Shown piece by piece: positions 25,991 through 37,710 of a stretch of DNA of 64,000 nt (position 1 is the stretch's first letter; each line of letters opens with the position of its first letter). The notes under the pieces were generated by a model. That model was not told the DNA's origin. It was given only the letters and a program-made list of their open reading frames with translations, and did no database searches. The DNA is from Rhizophagus irregularis (Eukaryota > Glomeromycota > Glomeromycetes > Glomerales > Glomeraceae). Both the position numbers and the translations under genes were made by a program. The stretch is taken from contig NC_089452.1 in assembly GCF_026210795.1 (NCBI RefSeq), forward strand, positions 310,001 to 374,000, in the 5' to 3' direction.

Positions 25991-26392
25991 ATGGTATTCG
26001 TGAATTGTGTAGTCGAAGAAAAAATCCCTATTGAGGCATCAATTGATACGTCCATTGATGTGAATTGCATTAGCCAAAAACATATTGGTGAATTAGGAAT
26101 TACATATCACAGTGAAAGCAATAGCATTGTAACTCCAGATGCATTTTATTCCACATTAGGAAAAGTCAATTTGCATATTGGTTTTGAAGATGGCGAGAAG
26201 CATAAAAGCACACCCGTTGAATTCATAGTTTCTGGACTAGATTGGCCTGATTATTTTCCTGACTTAGTATTGGGAGGGCCATGGTTTCAAGAAAATGGTG
26301 CAACTTTGGATATATGCGATTCAAAACTATTATTAGATGATAATTTTGCGATCCCATTCAAAGAAGTAAAAAATGAACCTAATGTAGAATAA
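25991..26392 (+). CDS. Retropepsin-like aspartic protease domain protein (possibly inactive)
   Basis: An intact frame of 133 residues. The fold pattern of a retroviral-type protease is visible: a strand leading to the active-site region at about residues 15-25 (EASIDTSIDVNCISQKHIGELG), a middle strand region (KVNLHIGFEDGEKH), and LVLGGPWFQENGATLDI near residue 95, equivalent to the conserved (I/L)(I/L)G..W box. The canonical D-T/S-G triad is replaced by D-T-S, so catalysis is doubtful. The related, decayed copy at 43126-43473 reads ALIDPKSRYNSISK at the same place. It follows the coiled-coil gene, and 78 bp after it the CACTA element inserted. Gag-pol remnant or domesticated cargo are both possible. 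Confidence 0.5.
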   Translation: MVFVNCVVEEKIPIEASIDTSIDVNCISQKHIGELGITYHSESNSIVTPDAFYSTLGKVNLHIGFEDGEKHKSTPVEFIVSGLDWPDYFPDLVLGGPWFQENGATLDICDSKLLLDDNFAIPFKEVKNEPNVE

Positions 26393-27839
26393 CGATTATC
26401 TGAAGTAGTGATCATCAATATGCGTAATTTTGCAAAGTGTTTTAACGGCCATTTTTTTTGTTAAAGATACCACTAGTCGAAATAGTCCAATTCAGCTAGA
26501 TTTTGTATAGGCAAATTTGGCTCAAATTATAGTTGAAATTCAGCCGAAGTTAGACGAATCTTTTAACTGAAAGTTTTTATCAAGTGTTACCATTCAGACT
26601 GCCACTCGTCTTAATTTTAGCTAAACCTCAGTAGATTTTGATCTACCATTCGCATGACTTTCAGAATAAAAAATCGTATAACTTTCAGATAATATTCATT
26701 ATAACGAATACTTAACATTCAGTCAGCTTTTAAACGCAATAAATTGTTATTTATTTAATAAAATATTTAATATTATATATTTAATACTAATTTATACTAA
26801 TTATTATAATGTTCAATTTATATGCTATGCTAATAATAATATATTATAAGAATGTCCTATTTATATAATATAACACCTTCAAGATGACTTTCGTCATCAA
26901 CTTCATTCACAACGCTAATTTTTTGATACAATAACAGTCAGTGTGCATGTCCATTTTACATTGCCGATTATATTAAAAACTCTTGTGTAATATTCGTCTA
27001 AGATATCTCACTGAAGACTTTCGTTCTAAGCCACAATATAATTAGTTTTCACTCTTAATATAATTTTTTCAACAGTACTTCTTCTATCAAAATAAGTAAA
27101 AGTTTGACCCATTCTACTTTTCTGTGAAATTTTATTCTATCAGCAAATTTACTTATTTTTGACACTAAAACCCAAGATTTTTATGCTACCAACTTTTAAA
27201 TTAAAAAAAAAGTACCCAACGAACTTTGTTTTTAGCAATCCTTTTGGCGTAACCATTTTAAAAAACTACATACAATAGGACTTTTTAGCGAAAAATGCTA
27301 TTATGTTTTTATATAATGAAACTTTGAAGACTCCTTCTATTAAAAATTAAATTTATTTAAGGTAGTATAACAATTAAATATAAAATTATTTATAATTATT
27401 GTTTTATTATATCTATGACGAGATATTTATTGATAAAATTTGATTTTTATCCCATTCATTTCCTAATACTTCCCTACTTGTTCTATTTATTCATTATTTA
27501 AATATTTAGAACAAGTTACTAATGATTCTAAAAGCCTCTTTTCTTTAGATTTAGTTTCACAACAAGCTTATCTTGATTTTTTGTTGGTGGGTCATCTTTA
27601 TTTGTAATTACTACTTGTGATATCAAGTATATTGGTACGCATACTGGTTAAAGCTTTAAAGGGTACCTGTTAGTTTAATAGAAATAATTTGATTAGAATT
27701 TTCTGCATTTGAATTTGATGCTAATGATATTGACTCAACAATAATTTAAAAGGTCAATTGTTACTTCTTTTTTTTTTTTGAATTTTAGTCTAGTTTAACC
27801 ATAAATTTGCAATTTATTATCTAAATAATCAAATAAAAT

Positions 27840-28134
27840 AGGACCCCGGATATCTAATATAAAGGTCATAATGGACTTTTGGCCAAAAACACCCCTTTTT
27901 GCTGAAACTCAAAAAATCGTTTTTTGTAAATATCTCAGCATCCAGTAATTCAATTTTAATGAACTTTTTTTTATTTTGTAGCCCTCATTTAGCTCTACAA
28001 TTTAAAAAAAGTTCATCAAAATTGGACCACTGGATGCCGAGATATTTACAAAAAACGATTTTTTGAGCCCTGAAAAATGGGCCAATCTGCCGAAAGTGTG
28101 ACTTATGACCTGTTTTGGAGATATCCGGGGTCCT
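27840..28134. mobile_element. hAT-type foldback MITE, 295 bp
   Basis: TIR AGGACCCCGGATATCT (16 bp perfect), with the whole element folding on itself as a near-palindrome. It is flanked by AATAAAAT at 27832-27839 and 28135-28142 (8 bp, perfect). It lies inside CACTA element 1 and is therefore younger than it. Confidence 0.88.
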
Positions 28135-28854
28135 AATAAAATACATGGTAAAAAATTTGTATTCATGGGTGGATTAAGTCTACAATATATGCAAGTTCAT
28201 TTACATCTTCAACAGCCGTTAATAAAAGTGAAGGAACTTCTTGGTTTTTATATTTACCAAATTCTTCTTTATTTTCATCACTTGAATAATCTACAACTTC
28301 TTGTTCAAGTGCATTTTGTGCATTAATATAATTTTTTCATTAAATTTAAATATTTCTAACTTAGAAAGTTCGTATCAAAATCTTCTTCAGTTTCTTCTAA
28401 AAATATTTTTTAACTATTATAATATAAAATAGTTTTTCTTCAAAAGTAATTTCATAAGTCTTCATATTAATAAATTGAAATTTAAGCAAACTTTGACGTT
28501 AAGATTCTTTTAAACAAGAAACAATATTATGTCAAAATAAACGTGAACAATATTAACATACCTCAAATAATAAACCTAACCACTTTATATTACATGATAT
28601 GATATAATATTCTGTTACAAACAAATGGAAAGTTGTTGAATTTTGTGGTTTTCTATATGTTTTTAGATTTTTTACTATGATATGCAGCATGCAGATCTCT
28701 TAATTAAAAATGTTACACAACCTGATCAGGGGACATGCATACTGACTGATAAACAAATAAAATAAAGGTTAAAGCAGAATTATACTGAAATAACATCGAA
28801 CGTTAAATTTTAGCGAAATAACATCAAATGTATATAATAATTACCAACACTCCA

Positions 28855-30650
28855 TTAAAACGTGTCAGCATCATCGTACATATAGTCATCATATATACTC
28901 TCGTATCCTATATTGGAATCATATACGACATTACTATTTCCTGGTTCTACACACGTCCATTGTGGTACATCGTTCAGAGGTTGGACATCAAAATTTTGCA
29001 ACGTATCGTCATAATTTCTACGTCTAGTTAGTTATGCGTTTTGTTGTGTAAATGAATAAGGATCTAATACTTCCCTAAAAAAAGTTTTTAACTAGAAAGA
29101 AATAAGTTAGTGTAAATCTATAAATTACTATAATAAGTCAAAAGTTAGTACATATCTCTGATGATCTTCATGATCGATTATACACAACTATTTGACATTT
29201 TTTTGACGCATTTTCCTCATTCGTTTCACTCAACTCTGGTGAATGATATCTGATATCTTGAATGATATTGATCATCTCTTGTTTTTCATAGTAAGTGATT
29301 CTCATGTCGTCTTTATTATATAAAGCTTTGGCAGCTTTTAGTTAACGAATTTTTTTTTAAACGCAAAATAACATGGGTAAAACGTTTATATTTAACTAAA
29401 AACAACCAAAATTCTTATGTCATTTATCCTCCCATTTGCGTGTAGATAATGATCGTTACTATCGAATTTTCCCTTCTTCTTGTAATTATTCCTACTTCGT
29501 CTAAATTTATGCAATGATATTAGCCATTTCGTCAACTGATCGTAGGTAGGGTTAAAATTCAGCTTTAAGCTCTTCATTAGTTCTGGTATTAATTGTTTTC
29601 TTATGTCTACGTTAGTTTTGCTCATAAATGTTTGATCATAGTCCAGGTCAAATTTGGCAGGCATAGTTTTCAAAATGGTCTTCATTTCCATTTAAATTAT
29701 TAACAGTAATAAAAAATTTGGTAAATATTAGCACGAAACTATTTTTTAAAATATTACTAATCCTTGCATCTTTATCGTCCTTTTCATCCTTATCGTCCTT
29801 TTTATCCTTTTCGTCCATTTCAGCATCCATGTCAATAATTTTGTCGTCCAAATCTTCACTATCATTATTCCTAACATTGGCAAATAAAAGGTAATTAATT
29901 ATACGAATAGTTATAAATCAAATAACAAAAATTTATGATACCTTTGATGTTTACGTTTAGGCTTTGAGTTTTTTTTCATACTTCTTGGCATTCGAAGGTT
30001 CTTATAAAAATCGATTCGTTCATAAAGTCTGTCGTTCTCTTTTCTGAATTTCTCATTTATTTTTATTAGCATTTCATTTAATTCTTTCGACTCTTCAAGT
30101 TCTTTATTAAGTTTGTCTATCTTATATTGCAATTCCATATTATCAGCTCTTAATTTCCCATTTTCTACCTTCAGATCTAAAAATTGAAGGTTTTCAAATA
30201 TATATCTATATATCGTAAAAACATTCATCAATAAACAATTAAGAATTGATAATCAAAATTTACCAAAATTACTCAAATTTTTTTCCGATGATCCAAAGTT
30301 TCAGTTGCTTCAACTCGACTTTCGTCTAGAATTATCGATTTCGGTAAATGGATTTTTGGAATTTTTACTTGTAAGCCTGCAAGCTTTGATTTAATAATAT
30401 TTGATGATGATTTCGTATTGGAGAGAGAAGTTCGTGAAGCACTCGGTTATGAAGATGATTTCGTATTGGAGAGAGAGGTTCGTGAAGCACTTGGTGATGA
30501 AGATGATTTCGTGTTGAAGGGGGATCTTAAAGTACTCAGTGATGAAGAAGATGATTTCGTGTTGAAGGAGGATCGTAAAGTTTCTGATGACGTGTTGGAG
30601 ATTCGTAAAGCAGTTTCTTCCTTATCAACATTAGGAGGGACGAGATAAAA
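28855..30650 (-). pseudogene. CACTA accessory protein (TnpA-like in position), copy 1
   Basis: Reverse-strand exons read in order. A Ser/Thr/Arg repeat region (about 30650-30300) has two to four copies of SNTKSSS/RTSL-type units. A coiled coil follows at 30231-29911 (ENGKLRADNMELQYKIDKLN...), with a basic tail. An acidic Asp/Lys repeat exon comes next (29851-29750). A conserved block follows (29640-29500, RKQLIPELMKSLKLNF; QLTKWLISLHKFRRSR). Then comes KALYNKDDMRITYYEKQE...YHSPELSETNEE (about 29340-29230), and a C-terminal part ending at TAA 28855 (RRRNYDDTLQNFDVQPLND). Each block has a counterpart in element 2 at 51.0-53.2 kb, so it is a real, conserved gene. It is transcribed divergently from the transposase. 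By analogy with TnpA of En/Spm it may bind the subterminal repeats. This is inference. Confidence 0.6.
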
Positions 30651-31054
30651 AACATCTCTTTCGTTTCTTTCAGTTCCTTCTTTTTTTCCCTTTTTATTAA
30701 TATTCTTTGATGTGTCCTTTGATATATTTGAAAAAAATAAAACTTTTCTTAATTGTTAAAATAGCCAAAATTTATTTACTCTTATTAAATTTATTAAATT
30801 TATAAAAATATATAATAAAATTTTACACGAAAGTATTTTGAAATTGTAAGAAAAAAAAAGTTAAGTTCTAGGACGAAACTTTGAAGAATCGAGTTTTTTA
30901 TAGTTTATTTATAGTTAAAAATTTGATCAAAAGCTTAATTTATACTATTAAATTCTTAAATTTGATAAGTGATTTATTGAATTTTTTATTAATAATTCGA
31001 TAAGTTACTTTACATTAAGTTGATGGAAATTCGATAAATCAATTTTAGTTGATG

Positions 31055-31333
31055 CACTGGTAAAAAAATGATTTATCTTACACATATCTTACACATATTG
31101 GGTACTTAAAATGTAGAAAATCATACACAAATAATACACATATCATACACATATCAGGTACTAATATATATATCATACATATATCAGGTACCTGATAGGT
31201 ATACTATATATATAAGTACCCGATATGTGTATGATATGTGTATTATTTGTGTATGATTTTCTACATTTTGAGTACCCGATATATGTAAGATATGTGTAGG
31301 ATATGTGTAGGATAGACCATTTTTTTACCAGTG
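31055..31333. mobile_element. CACTG-type foldback MITE A, 279 bp
   Basis: Ends CACTGGTAAAAAAATG and complement, with a full-length near-palindrome built of ACACATATC and TACACATATC words. Flanks are ATG on both sides (31052-31054, 31334-31336), a 3-bp duplication. It lies between the divergent accessory and transposase genes of CACTA element 1. It is nearly identical, in the opposite orientation, to the copy at 37048-37325. Confidence 0.8.
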
Positions 31334-31567
31334 ATGTGAAATTCACCAAATCACTTAAATTTGATGAGAATTCAATACATCACTTAAAGTTGATGGAAAA
31401 TTCGTAAAGTTTGATGAGAATTCGATAAATCACTTTTAAGTTGATCGCTCAAGTTGAAAATTCGTTAGTTGAAACTTCACTAGCAACAATTATATGATAA
31501 TTATTGAATCGAAACAAATTTTGATACAATTCCATAATTATCAAAATTATCTGAAATTTTTGACAAA

Positions 31568-34500
31568 ATGGGACAAAAAAGAATGATATCTAATGTACTT
31601 GATAAAAATCCTATTACTACCAGATCACTTCGAGTTACTACTCGATCAATCATTCAGCCAAGAATTCGTAAAGTACCCTGTTTATGTAGCGATTGCGAAG
31701 GAAAGTTAGTTGCTTCTTGCACAAAGAATCGACATGAATTATCAAGCCAACTTTTGTCAGATGTTTCAGAAGTAATTATCGAAAATACTGAAATTTGGGA
31801 TAACGAACTATCCGAAGTTTTGGAAAATACTGAAATTCGGGATAATGAACCATCTGAAGTTTTGGAAAATACTGAAAATATTAATGATAAATCATCTCAA
31901 TTGACTATTTTAAATGAGCAAAGAGTTGATCGATTGCCTTGAAGACGTAGATCAAGGTATATTTTGACCAGAGTTTCCATTGGTAATATCGGTAACATTG
32001 AACAAGATTTATCACTGAGAGAAAGTACGGCCAAAGATCAAAGCGAAGATGCTAATGAAGATAACAAATCGAATGGAGATAACAAATTGAATGGAGATGA
32101 CGAATCGAATGGAGATGATGAATCGGAAAATAACAATTCTGAAACTTTTAAAGATTATTCATGCCTTCTTTCGAATCATATCAAAACCCAGATGTCACTC
32201 CAACTCTAACTAGTAATGATAATAAGTTTTTATGGATTTTAATATGGATTATGAAATTTTGAATGAGATTTAACATTCCAAAAACAGCAACTGAATCACT
32301 AATAAAGTTCATAAAACTGTTATTGGATGAAATTAGTGATACCGCATTTGAAAATTTTCCCGTCACTTTATACAAAACGAGAAATATTCTCAACATAGAA
32401 GATCGATTTCATAGCTTTGCGGCATGTACGAAGTGTCACAAATTATACAACAAACAAGAAGTAGAGGAGTTTCGTCAAGATGAAATTCTTGCCATTATAA
32501 AATGTCAACATATCGAATTTCCAAATTCATCGAGACGCCAGAAGTGCCAAACTCCTTTATCTCATCAAATAAGATTATTAAATAAAGTGTCAAATCAAAT
32601 TGAGATGATTTATCCATTTTCTACAATTCATCAACAATTAGCAACCCTATATCTTTGATCAGGATTCAAAAGGTCACTCAGACATTGGTCTGATTGATCA
32701 CATTCTGAAAATATATTGACCGACATTTACGATGGTCAAGTGTGAAAAACATTTAAGAATACTACTTATTATGATTCACCTAATTTTTTCCAGCTTGAAG
32801 TTACAGATTCACACCTTGGTTTAATGCTGAATGTGGATTGGTTCCAACCCTATGAAGGGACAATTCACAGCACCGGTGTGATATATGTCACCATTTGCAA
32901 CTTGCCTTGGGATATTCGATTTAAAAGAGAAAATTTATTAATTCTCAGAATATTACCAGGTCCTAACGAAGTGAGTCTACACCAAATCAATCACTATTTA
33001 CACCAATTGTCAATGATTTAGAATTACTATGAAGTGGAATAACTCTAAATCGAACATTTGAGTGCCAAAACGGAAAAAATATTTGTGCGGCTTTAGTACT
33101 AGTTTCGTGTGATATTCCCACGGTAAAGAAGATATGCGGGTATATTTCAGCACTTGCATCATATCACTGGTGCAAAAAACAAGCAAATTATGAGAATCGA
33201 CAAAATAATTTCACTGGGATGAACAATATAGACGAATGGTTTGTTACTCGAGATTCATGAAAATGCGCATGAATGGCGACGTTGTAGCTCTAATGCTTCA
33301 CGAAAACGTTTTACGAAAGATACTGGAGTTAGATGGTCAGAATTATTGCGGTTATCATACTTCGATCCTATAAGGTTCATTGTTGTCGATCCAATACACT
33401 GCTTATTTCTAGGCATCGCGAAATGGATAGTGAAAAGAATTTGGGTTGATGAAGGAATTTTGAACTAACAATCGTTTATAAAAATTTAAAAAAAAATGGA
33501 TGAGTTTCAGATTCCATCCGATTTGAGACGAATCCCTGGGAAAATCCATTGCGGAGAAGAATTTTCAAATTTTACAGCAGATCAATGGCGAATCTTTTTC
33601 ACAATTTACGCTACAGTATCGCTATAGTGTCACCTTTCAGTACATGATCAGAAAATTCTCCATCATTTTGTGAGAGTTTGTATTGCTTTCGTAAGTCGAA
33701 TTTTAGAACTTGATGTTGTGAGAGAATCGCATGAGAGATTGATTGAAATTGTGAAGTTGATTGAGGAACATTATGGACGAGATAAAATTACTCCTAATCT
33801 CCATCTTTCACTTCATTTGAGTGAATGTACGTATGATTTTGGACCTTTATACGCATTCTGGTATTTCTCCTTCGAACGCATGAACGGTGTATTAGGTAAA
33901 CTATAACTATTTATTTAGGTTTAATATTCTTATTCTTAATTTATGCATAATCGTAATTTAAATTTTAGGCGCCTTATCGAACAGCCATAGGAAAATAGAA
34001 CCAGAAATTATGCAACGAATAATGGCTGATATCCACATTGATAGTATTATAAATTCTGGAAAAAATGTAAAGGGACTAAAGCTTCTCAATAACTGAGCTT
34101 TTGTTGGATCCTTGGCAGAGGCTGACGAATTTTCAGCTGATGAAATGGAACGATTTTGGTTGAATTTGCAGAATATTCAACAATTAATAGTCACTGGAAA
34201 CGAGTCGTTTCCAGATGAAATGTTGGGTCCTGCTTCTGAAAATGTAGTGATGTCAAATTCAATGCTTGATTTACTGGTCGAATACTATTTGGTGACTTAT
34301 AAAACACTTGAGTTTCAAAAGCCATTCAGAGAAGGCCACGAGAATTTAAGGATCATTTCTGTCAAAATGAAACAGTTCAGTAGATGTAGAATCGGTTCAG
34401 AGACATTTGGGTTAAATATGTCAGCTCGACATGTAAAGAACTCGTATGTTTTAGCCAAATTTATAACACAAGACGGTAGTGTCAATTGTTATCCCAGATA

Positions 34501-34801
34501 AGTTCAATTCTTTTTTTCCCACAAGATTGACTTACCGGATGGAGAATTGGAACATAATTTGGCATTCATTCGATGGTATCAACTAGCGAATTCTTATTAT
34601 TATTTCAGTATTGAAGACGATGAAATTTGCAATGTCAAACTTTGGGATACTGAATTTTACCCTGAAGGTCGAGATTGCATAATTCCAGTGCATAATATTA
34701 TCAGTAGTTTTGTGCCAATAAAATATAAAATTTTGGATAGGAAAAATGCGAGAGAATATTTGGCCGTAAATTCTGTTAATAGAAAATTTAATATTCGTTA
34801 A
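31568..34801 (+). pseudogene. Plavaka/Tnp2-family transposase, copy 1
   Basis: An N-terminal Cys-rich motif VPCLCSDCEGKLVASCTKNRH comes first, then acidic repeats. A helical region FNIPKTATESLIKFIKLLL follows, then CTKCHKLYNKQE. The catalytic region runs from 32820 (LGLMLNVDWFQPYEGT; NLPWDIRFKRENLL) through SCDIPTVKKICGY and FIVVDPIHCLFLGIAK. The C-terminal part has FTADQWRIFFTIYA, ITPNLHLSLHLSECTYDFGP and SFERMNGVLG. An intron (33895-33969, GTAAAC...TTTAG) precedes SHRKIEPEIMQR. Stops include TGA at 31939, 32261, 32716 (QV*KTF versus QVWKNF in copy 2) and 33030 (LL*SGI versus LLWDGV), and TAG at 33626. There are also a few frameshifts. Plavaka enzymes are fungal CACTA-superfamily DDE transposases acting in the nucleus. 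Confidence 0.8.
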
Positions 34802-35145
34802 AAATAATAATAATAAATCTTCATTTTTGTTAGTCGAAATTTGACAGAAGTTGTTGCTTTTTATTGGATTTTACATAAATTCTTTTTTTTTGAGTTTTAC
34901 ATAAGTGTCACTTGTTCATAATAAATTTTGGAAACCGAGTTTTATATAATAATCGGAACTTCAGAAAATCAGAGCATTGGAAGAACTTCAGAAGAACTTC
35001 GGAAAAGAACTTCGGAAATCACGTGAGTCGAAATTAAGCTGAAATTAAATTCAGACGAATTTTGACTGAAATTTATTCTGAAACTTAGCCGAAAGTCATA
35101 TGTCCGAAATTTCTTATTTCGACTAGTGTACAGCATATATTATTT

Positions 35146-35538
35146 ATGGCGCAATCAAGTATCTTTTATTTACCAGAACTATTAGAACAGATTTTACATT
35201 TTTTAGCAATAGATAAATCTCTCTATCCCGCTTTATATGTTTTCTGATTGTGATACAGATGCGGTGCACCTATTCTGTGAAAACGTATCGAATTGAAAAG
35301 AAAAAACTTATATTCTGAACAATCTCTTCCAAATGATTACTGTGCAAAGGACAAAAAAATATAAATTAACTAACCTGTTCTAGACATGGGCATTGGTTTA
35401 TACTAGCTGAATTTTTTACGAAAACTTCATGCTATTGTTGAGGAGAGACCTTCAGAAATAACAGAATCCCTCTCTAGTAAAATAAAACGTTTTACCCCTA
35501 TTGATAAATTTCTGTATTACCAAACTTGGAACGTCTAA
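35146..35538 (+). pseudogene. F-box-type protein, decayed
   Basis: MAQSSIFYLPELLEQILHFL, then LYPALYV, a TGA, L, a TGA, YRCGAPIL, a TGA, KRIEL: the classical F-box pattern with Trp and Arg codons turned to TGA. Later parts give PSEITESLSSKIKRF and PIDKFLYYQTWNV before TAA at 35536. F-box proteins recruit substrates to SCF ubiquitin ligases through Skp1, and this family is heavily expanded in arbuscular mycorrhizal fungi. It starts 18 bp after the CACTA element and converges on the next gene. Confidence 0.55.
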
Positions 35539-35542
35539 ACTT

Positions 35543-35980
35543 TTAAATATATGCTCTCATATCTTTCTCAGCATCTTCTTTTATCATTTCTTCATTAGTA
35601 TAACTGACAATATCAAGATAAGCTTGAATCATGCTTATATCCGCTTCCAGATATAAAAGCAAATGGTATTTTTTTCTAAGTGTAAATTCTCCTGTTGATC
35701 TTTCGATAAGATCTTCTCTATTTTGATGTAATATATTAAGGATTGGGTTGCCACCAGTCTCAAGTTCCTCCTCTATTGATATAATTTTCTCCACCAAATC
35801 TAACAATAGATTACTTGTATTATCAAAGTAAGCATATGCTACTACTTTCTTGTTTTGATTCAATCTTGTTTGGTTTGCATTTTCATTAATAGATGAGTCT
35901 ACGTGAGACCTCAAACCACGTTTTCTTTCGGCTATACGCTTCTGAATAGCTAATATATCCATCTTCTTATACAAAACCAC
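35543..35980 (-). CDS. Hypothetical helical protein
   Basis: An intact 145-residue frame. The ATG at 35978 or the second Met (MDILAIQKRI) could be the start. The N-terminal third is basic (RIAERKRGLRSH). The remainder is predicted helical with acidic stretches (LLDLVEKIISIEEELETGG; EEMIKEDAEKDMRAYI). No Cys or transmembrane segment and no family recognised. Tail-to-tail with the F-box pseudogene, 5 bp apart. Its intactness beside decayed neighbours is worth noting, though a stop-free stretch of this size could survive by chance. Confidence 0.45.
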   Translation of the reverse strand: MVLYKKMDILAIQKRIAERKRGLRSHVDSSINENANQTRLNQNKKVVAYAYFDNTSNLLLDLVEKIISIEEELETGGNPILNILHQNREDLIERSTGEFTLRKKYHLLLYLEADISMIQAYLDIVSYTNEEMIKEDAEKDMRAYI

Positions 35981-36404
35981 TTCATATAGTTAATTTTCAA
36001 GTATTTCGCTTTGAACCAATTTATGATTGGTATCACTTGTTATGATTGTGTTTATCTCTGGCTAGCATATATTCAATTTTGAGTTCAAAATATGACTCAT
36101 CAGTCCGGAGTAGTGATCTTCAGCTCAGAAGATTTTTTGCTAAGCTATGGATTGTGTGACAAAAATAGGCTGATTACATAATAGGTCTGTGCAACATTTT
36201 TGCATATTAATTTCGCATATATATTCGCTAACCAGTCCTCTATTTTTTTTTCCTGAACAAATGTGAGAAAAATATGAAAGGAAGTCTACATGCAACACAG
36301 GACCTTTCCTATAAGTAAATAGTATCGACAAAAGCATATGAAAGGCTGAGGGTCTTGCAATTTTGAGATTGCCAGGCATAAGACTAAAGATATTAGCCAT
36401 AATT
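35981..36404. other. Noncoding stretch
   Basis: No convincing gene. A reverse-strand frame at 36140-36400 is open but has no protein character I can support. Confidence 0.4.
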
Positions 36405-36518
36405 GATTAGCCGATGCTGTAATATTACAGCATACAGCATTACAGTTATGACACTTTTCGTAATACTGTAATTAGGCCGTAATGCTGTAATTAAGTCGTA
36501 ATGTTGTAATTAGGTCGC
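36405..36518. repeat. 19-bp repeats (TAATGCTGTAATTARGTCG)n
   Basis: A hairpin-like start (GCTGTAATATTACAGC) is followed by about four units of GTAATGCTGTAATTAGGTC. LTR-like copy B splits the array, which resumes at 38577. Inverted versions occur at about 39590-39680, so 36.4-39.7 kb may be one older element with inverted subterminal repeats. Confidence 0.55.
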
Positions 36519-37047
36519 TGTGAGCGGTTGAATACCTAGCATGAACAAATAATATACCAAATGGACAAATGTGAACGTTAAGTATTAAGTACGAACGAAC
36601 AAATCTTGAATCAGCGTAAATGGATAAATGATTAGCCGAAAAGGATAAACATTTAGGAAGAGTAATGATCTACATGATGTAATATTTATTGAATGATCAA
36701 CAAGGAACCAATAGATTGAGTAGGGAGTCGATCAATTGCGGCTTAGCAACCGGTTTATTGAGTTCAACAATAAGAACAATTAGAAAGAATAATTATAAGC
36801 CACAAAAAATAAATCATATAAAATGGAGGGATAGCAGATTAAAGGAACACGCATAATGAAAATACATAAAAACAATATTATAAAACATATTATAAAAAAT
36901 AATATAAAAGATAATATGAAAAGATAATATAAAAGATGATACAGAAAGATATAAGCCACAAAAGATGGAATATAATATATTAAAGATAGAAACATATTAG
37001 AAGAAAGTATATTAAAAGATTGAACATAAAAGATAACATGCAACATA

Positions 37048-37325
37048 CACTGGTAAAAAAATGGTCTATCCTACACATATCCTACACATATCTTACACAT
37101 ATCGGGTACTCAAAATGTAGAAAATCATACACAAATAATACACATATCATACACATATCGTACTTTATATATATAGTATACCTATCAGGTACCTGATATA
37201 TGTATGATATATATATTAGTACCCGATATGTGTATGATATGTGTATTATTTGTGTATGATTTTCTACATTTTGAGTACCCAATATGTGTAAGATATGTGT
37301 AGGATAAATCATTTTTTTACCAGTG
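37048..37325. mobile_element. CACTG-type foldback MITE B, 278 bp
   Basis: Ends CACTGGTAAAAAAATG and complement, and a full-length palindrome. Close to MITE A (31055-31333) in the opposite orientation. Flanks are ATA on the left and TATA on the right, so the duplication is TA or an imperfect 3-mer. Nested in LTR-like copy B. Confidence 0.75.
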
Positions 37326-37710
37326 TATATTAAAAATAGAAATATATTGAAAGATAGTGTATTAAAAAGACGGAACATAAAAGATAATATAGAAACATAT
37401 TAAAAAATAGCATATTAAAGATAGCATATTAAAATAGCATATTAAAAGATAGCATATTAAAAGATAGCGTATTTAAAATATAGATAGCATATTAGAAAGA
37501 TAGTTCAAAGATAATATGTAAAAAGAACATAAAAGATAGTATATAGATAGCACATATTAGAATAAAAAGTATTATAAAAATTTGTTTGAATAGAGAGTGG
37601 AATTCAAAGCGAATTCCACAGTTAGTTTGGAATAACTCAATAAAAAATATAAGTTAAATTTAATTATTTGTTAATAAAGTATAATATTAATTAAAGGTAA
37701 TAGGTTCGCC

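Larger units (their letters stand above)
26471..35128 (+). mobile_element. CACTA/Plavaka DNA transposon 1, 8.66 kb, complete ends
   Basis: The left end starts CACTAGTCGAAATAGTCC and the right end, read inwards, starts CACTAGTCGAAATAAGAA, giving a 14-bp perfect TIR. The flanks are TAC on both sides (26468-26470 and 35129-35131), the 3-bp duplication expected of CACTA elements. Subterminal regions repeat TCAGCCGAA, CTTCGGAA and similar words. It encodes a Plavaka/Tnp2-type transposase on the plus strand (31568-34801) and a divergent accessory gene on the minus strand (28855-30650). Two MITEs are nested in it. Both genes carry stops, so this copy is non-autonomous now. Confidence 0.9.

Noticed and set aside
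17227-26392. TGA read as tryptophan throughout the left arm (alternative genetic code)
   Set aside because: In-frame TGG is still used in the recombinase and transposase genes, TGA also replaces Arg codons, and TAG/TAA stops occur too. Mutational decay explains the set better. Only the 25.4-kb gene remains suggestive.
29392-29851. Separate small genes at 29392-29691 and 29648-29851 on the reverse strand
   Set aside because: They are consecutive exons or frames of one accessory gene of CACTA element 1, as comparison with element 2 shows.
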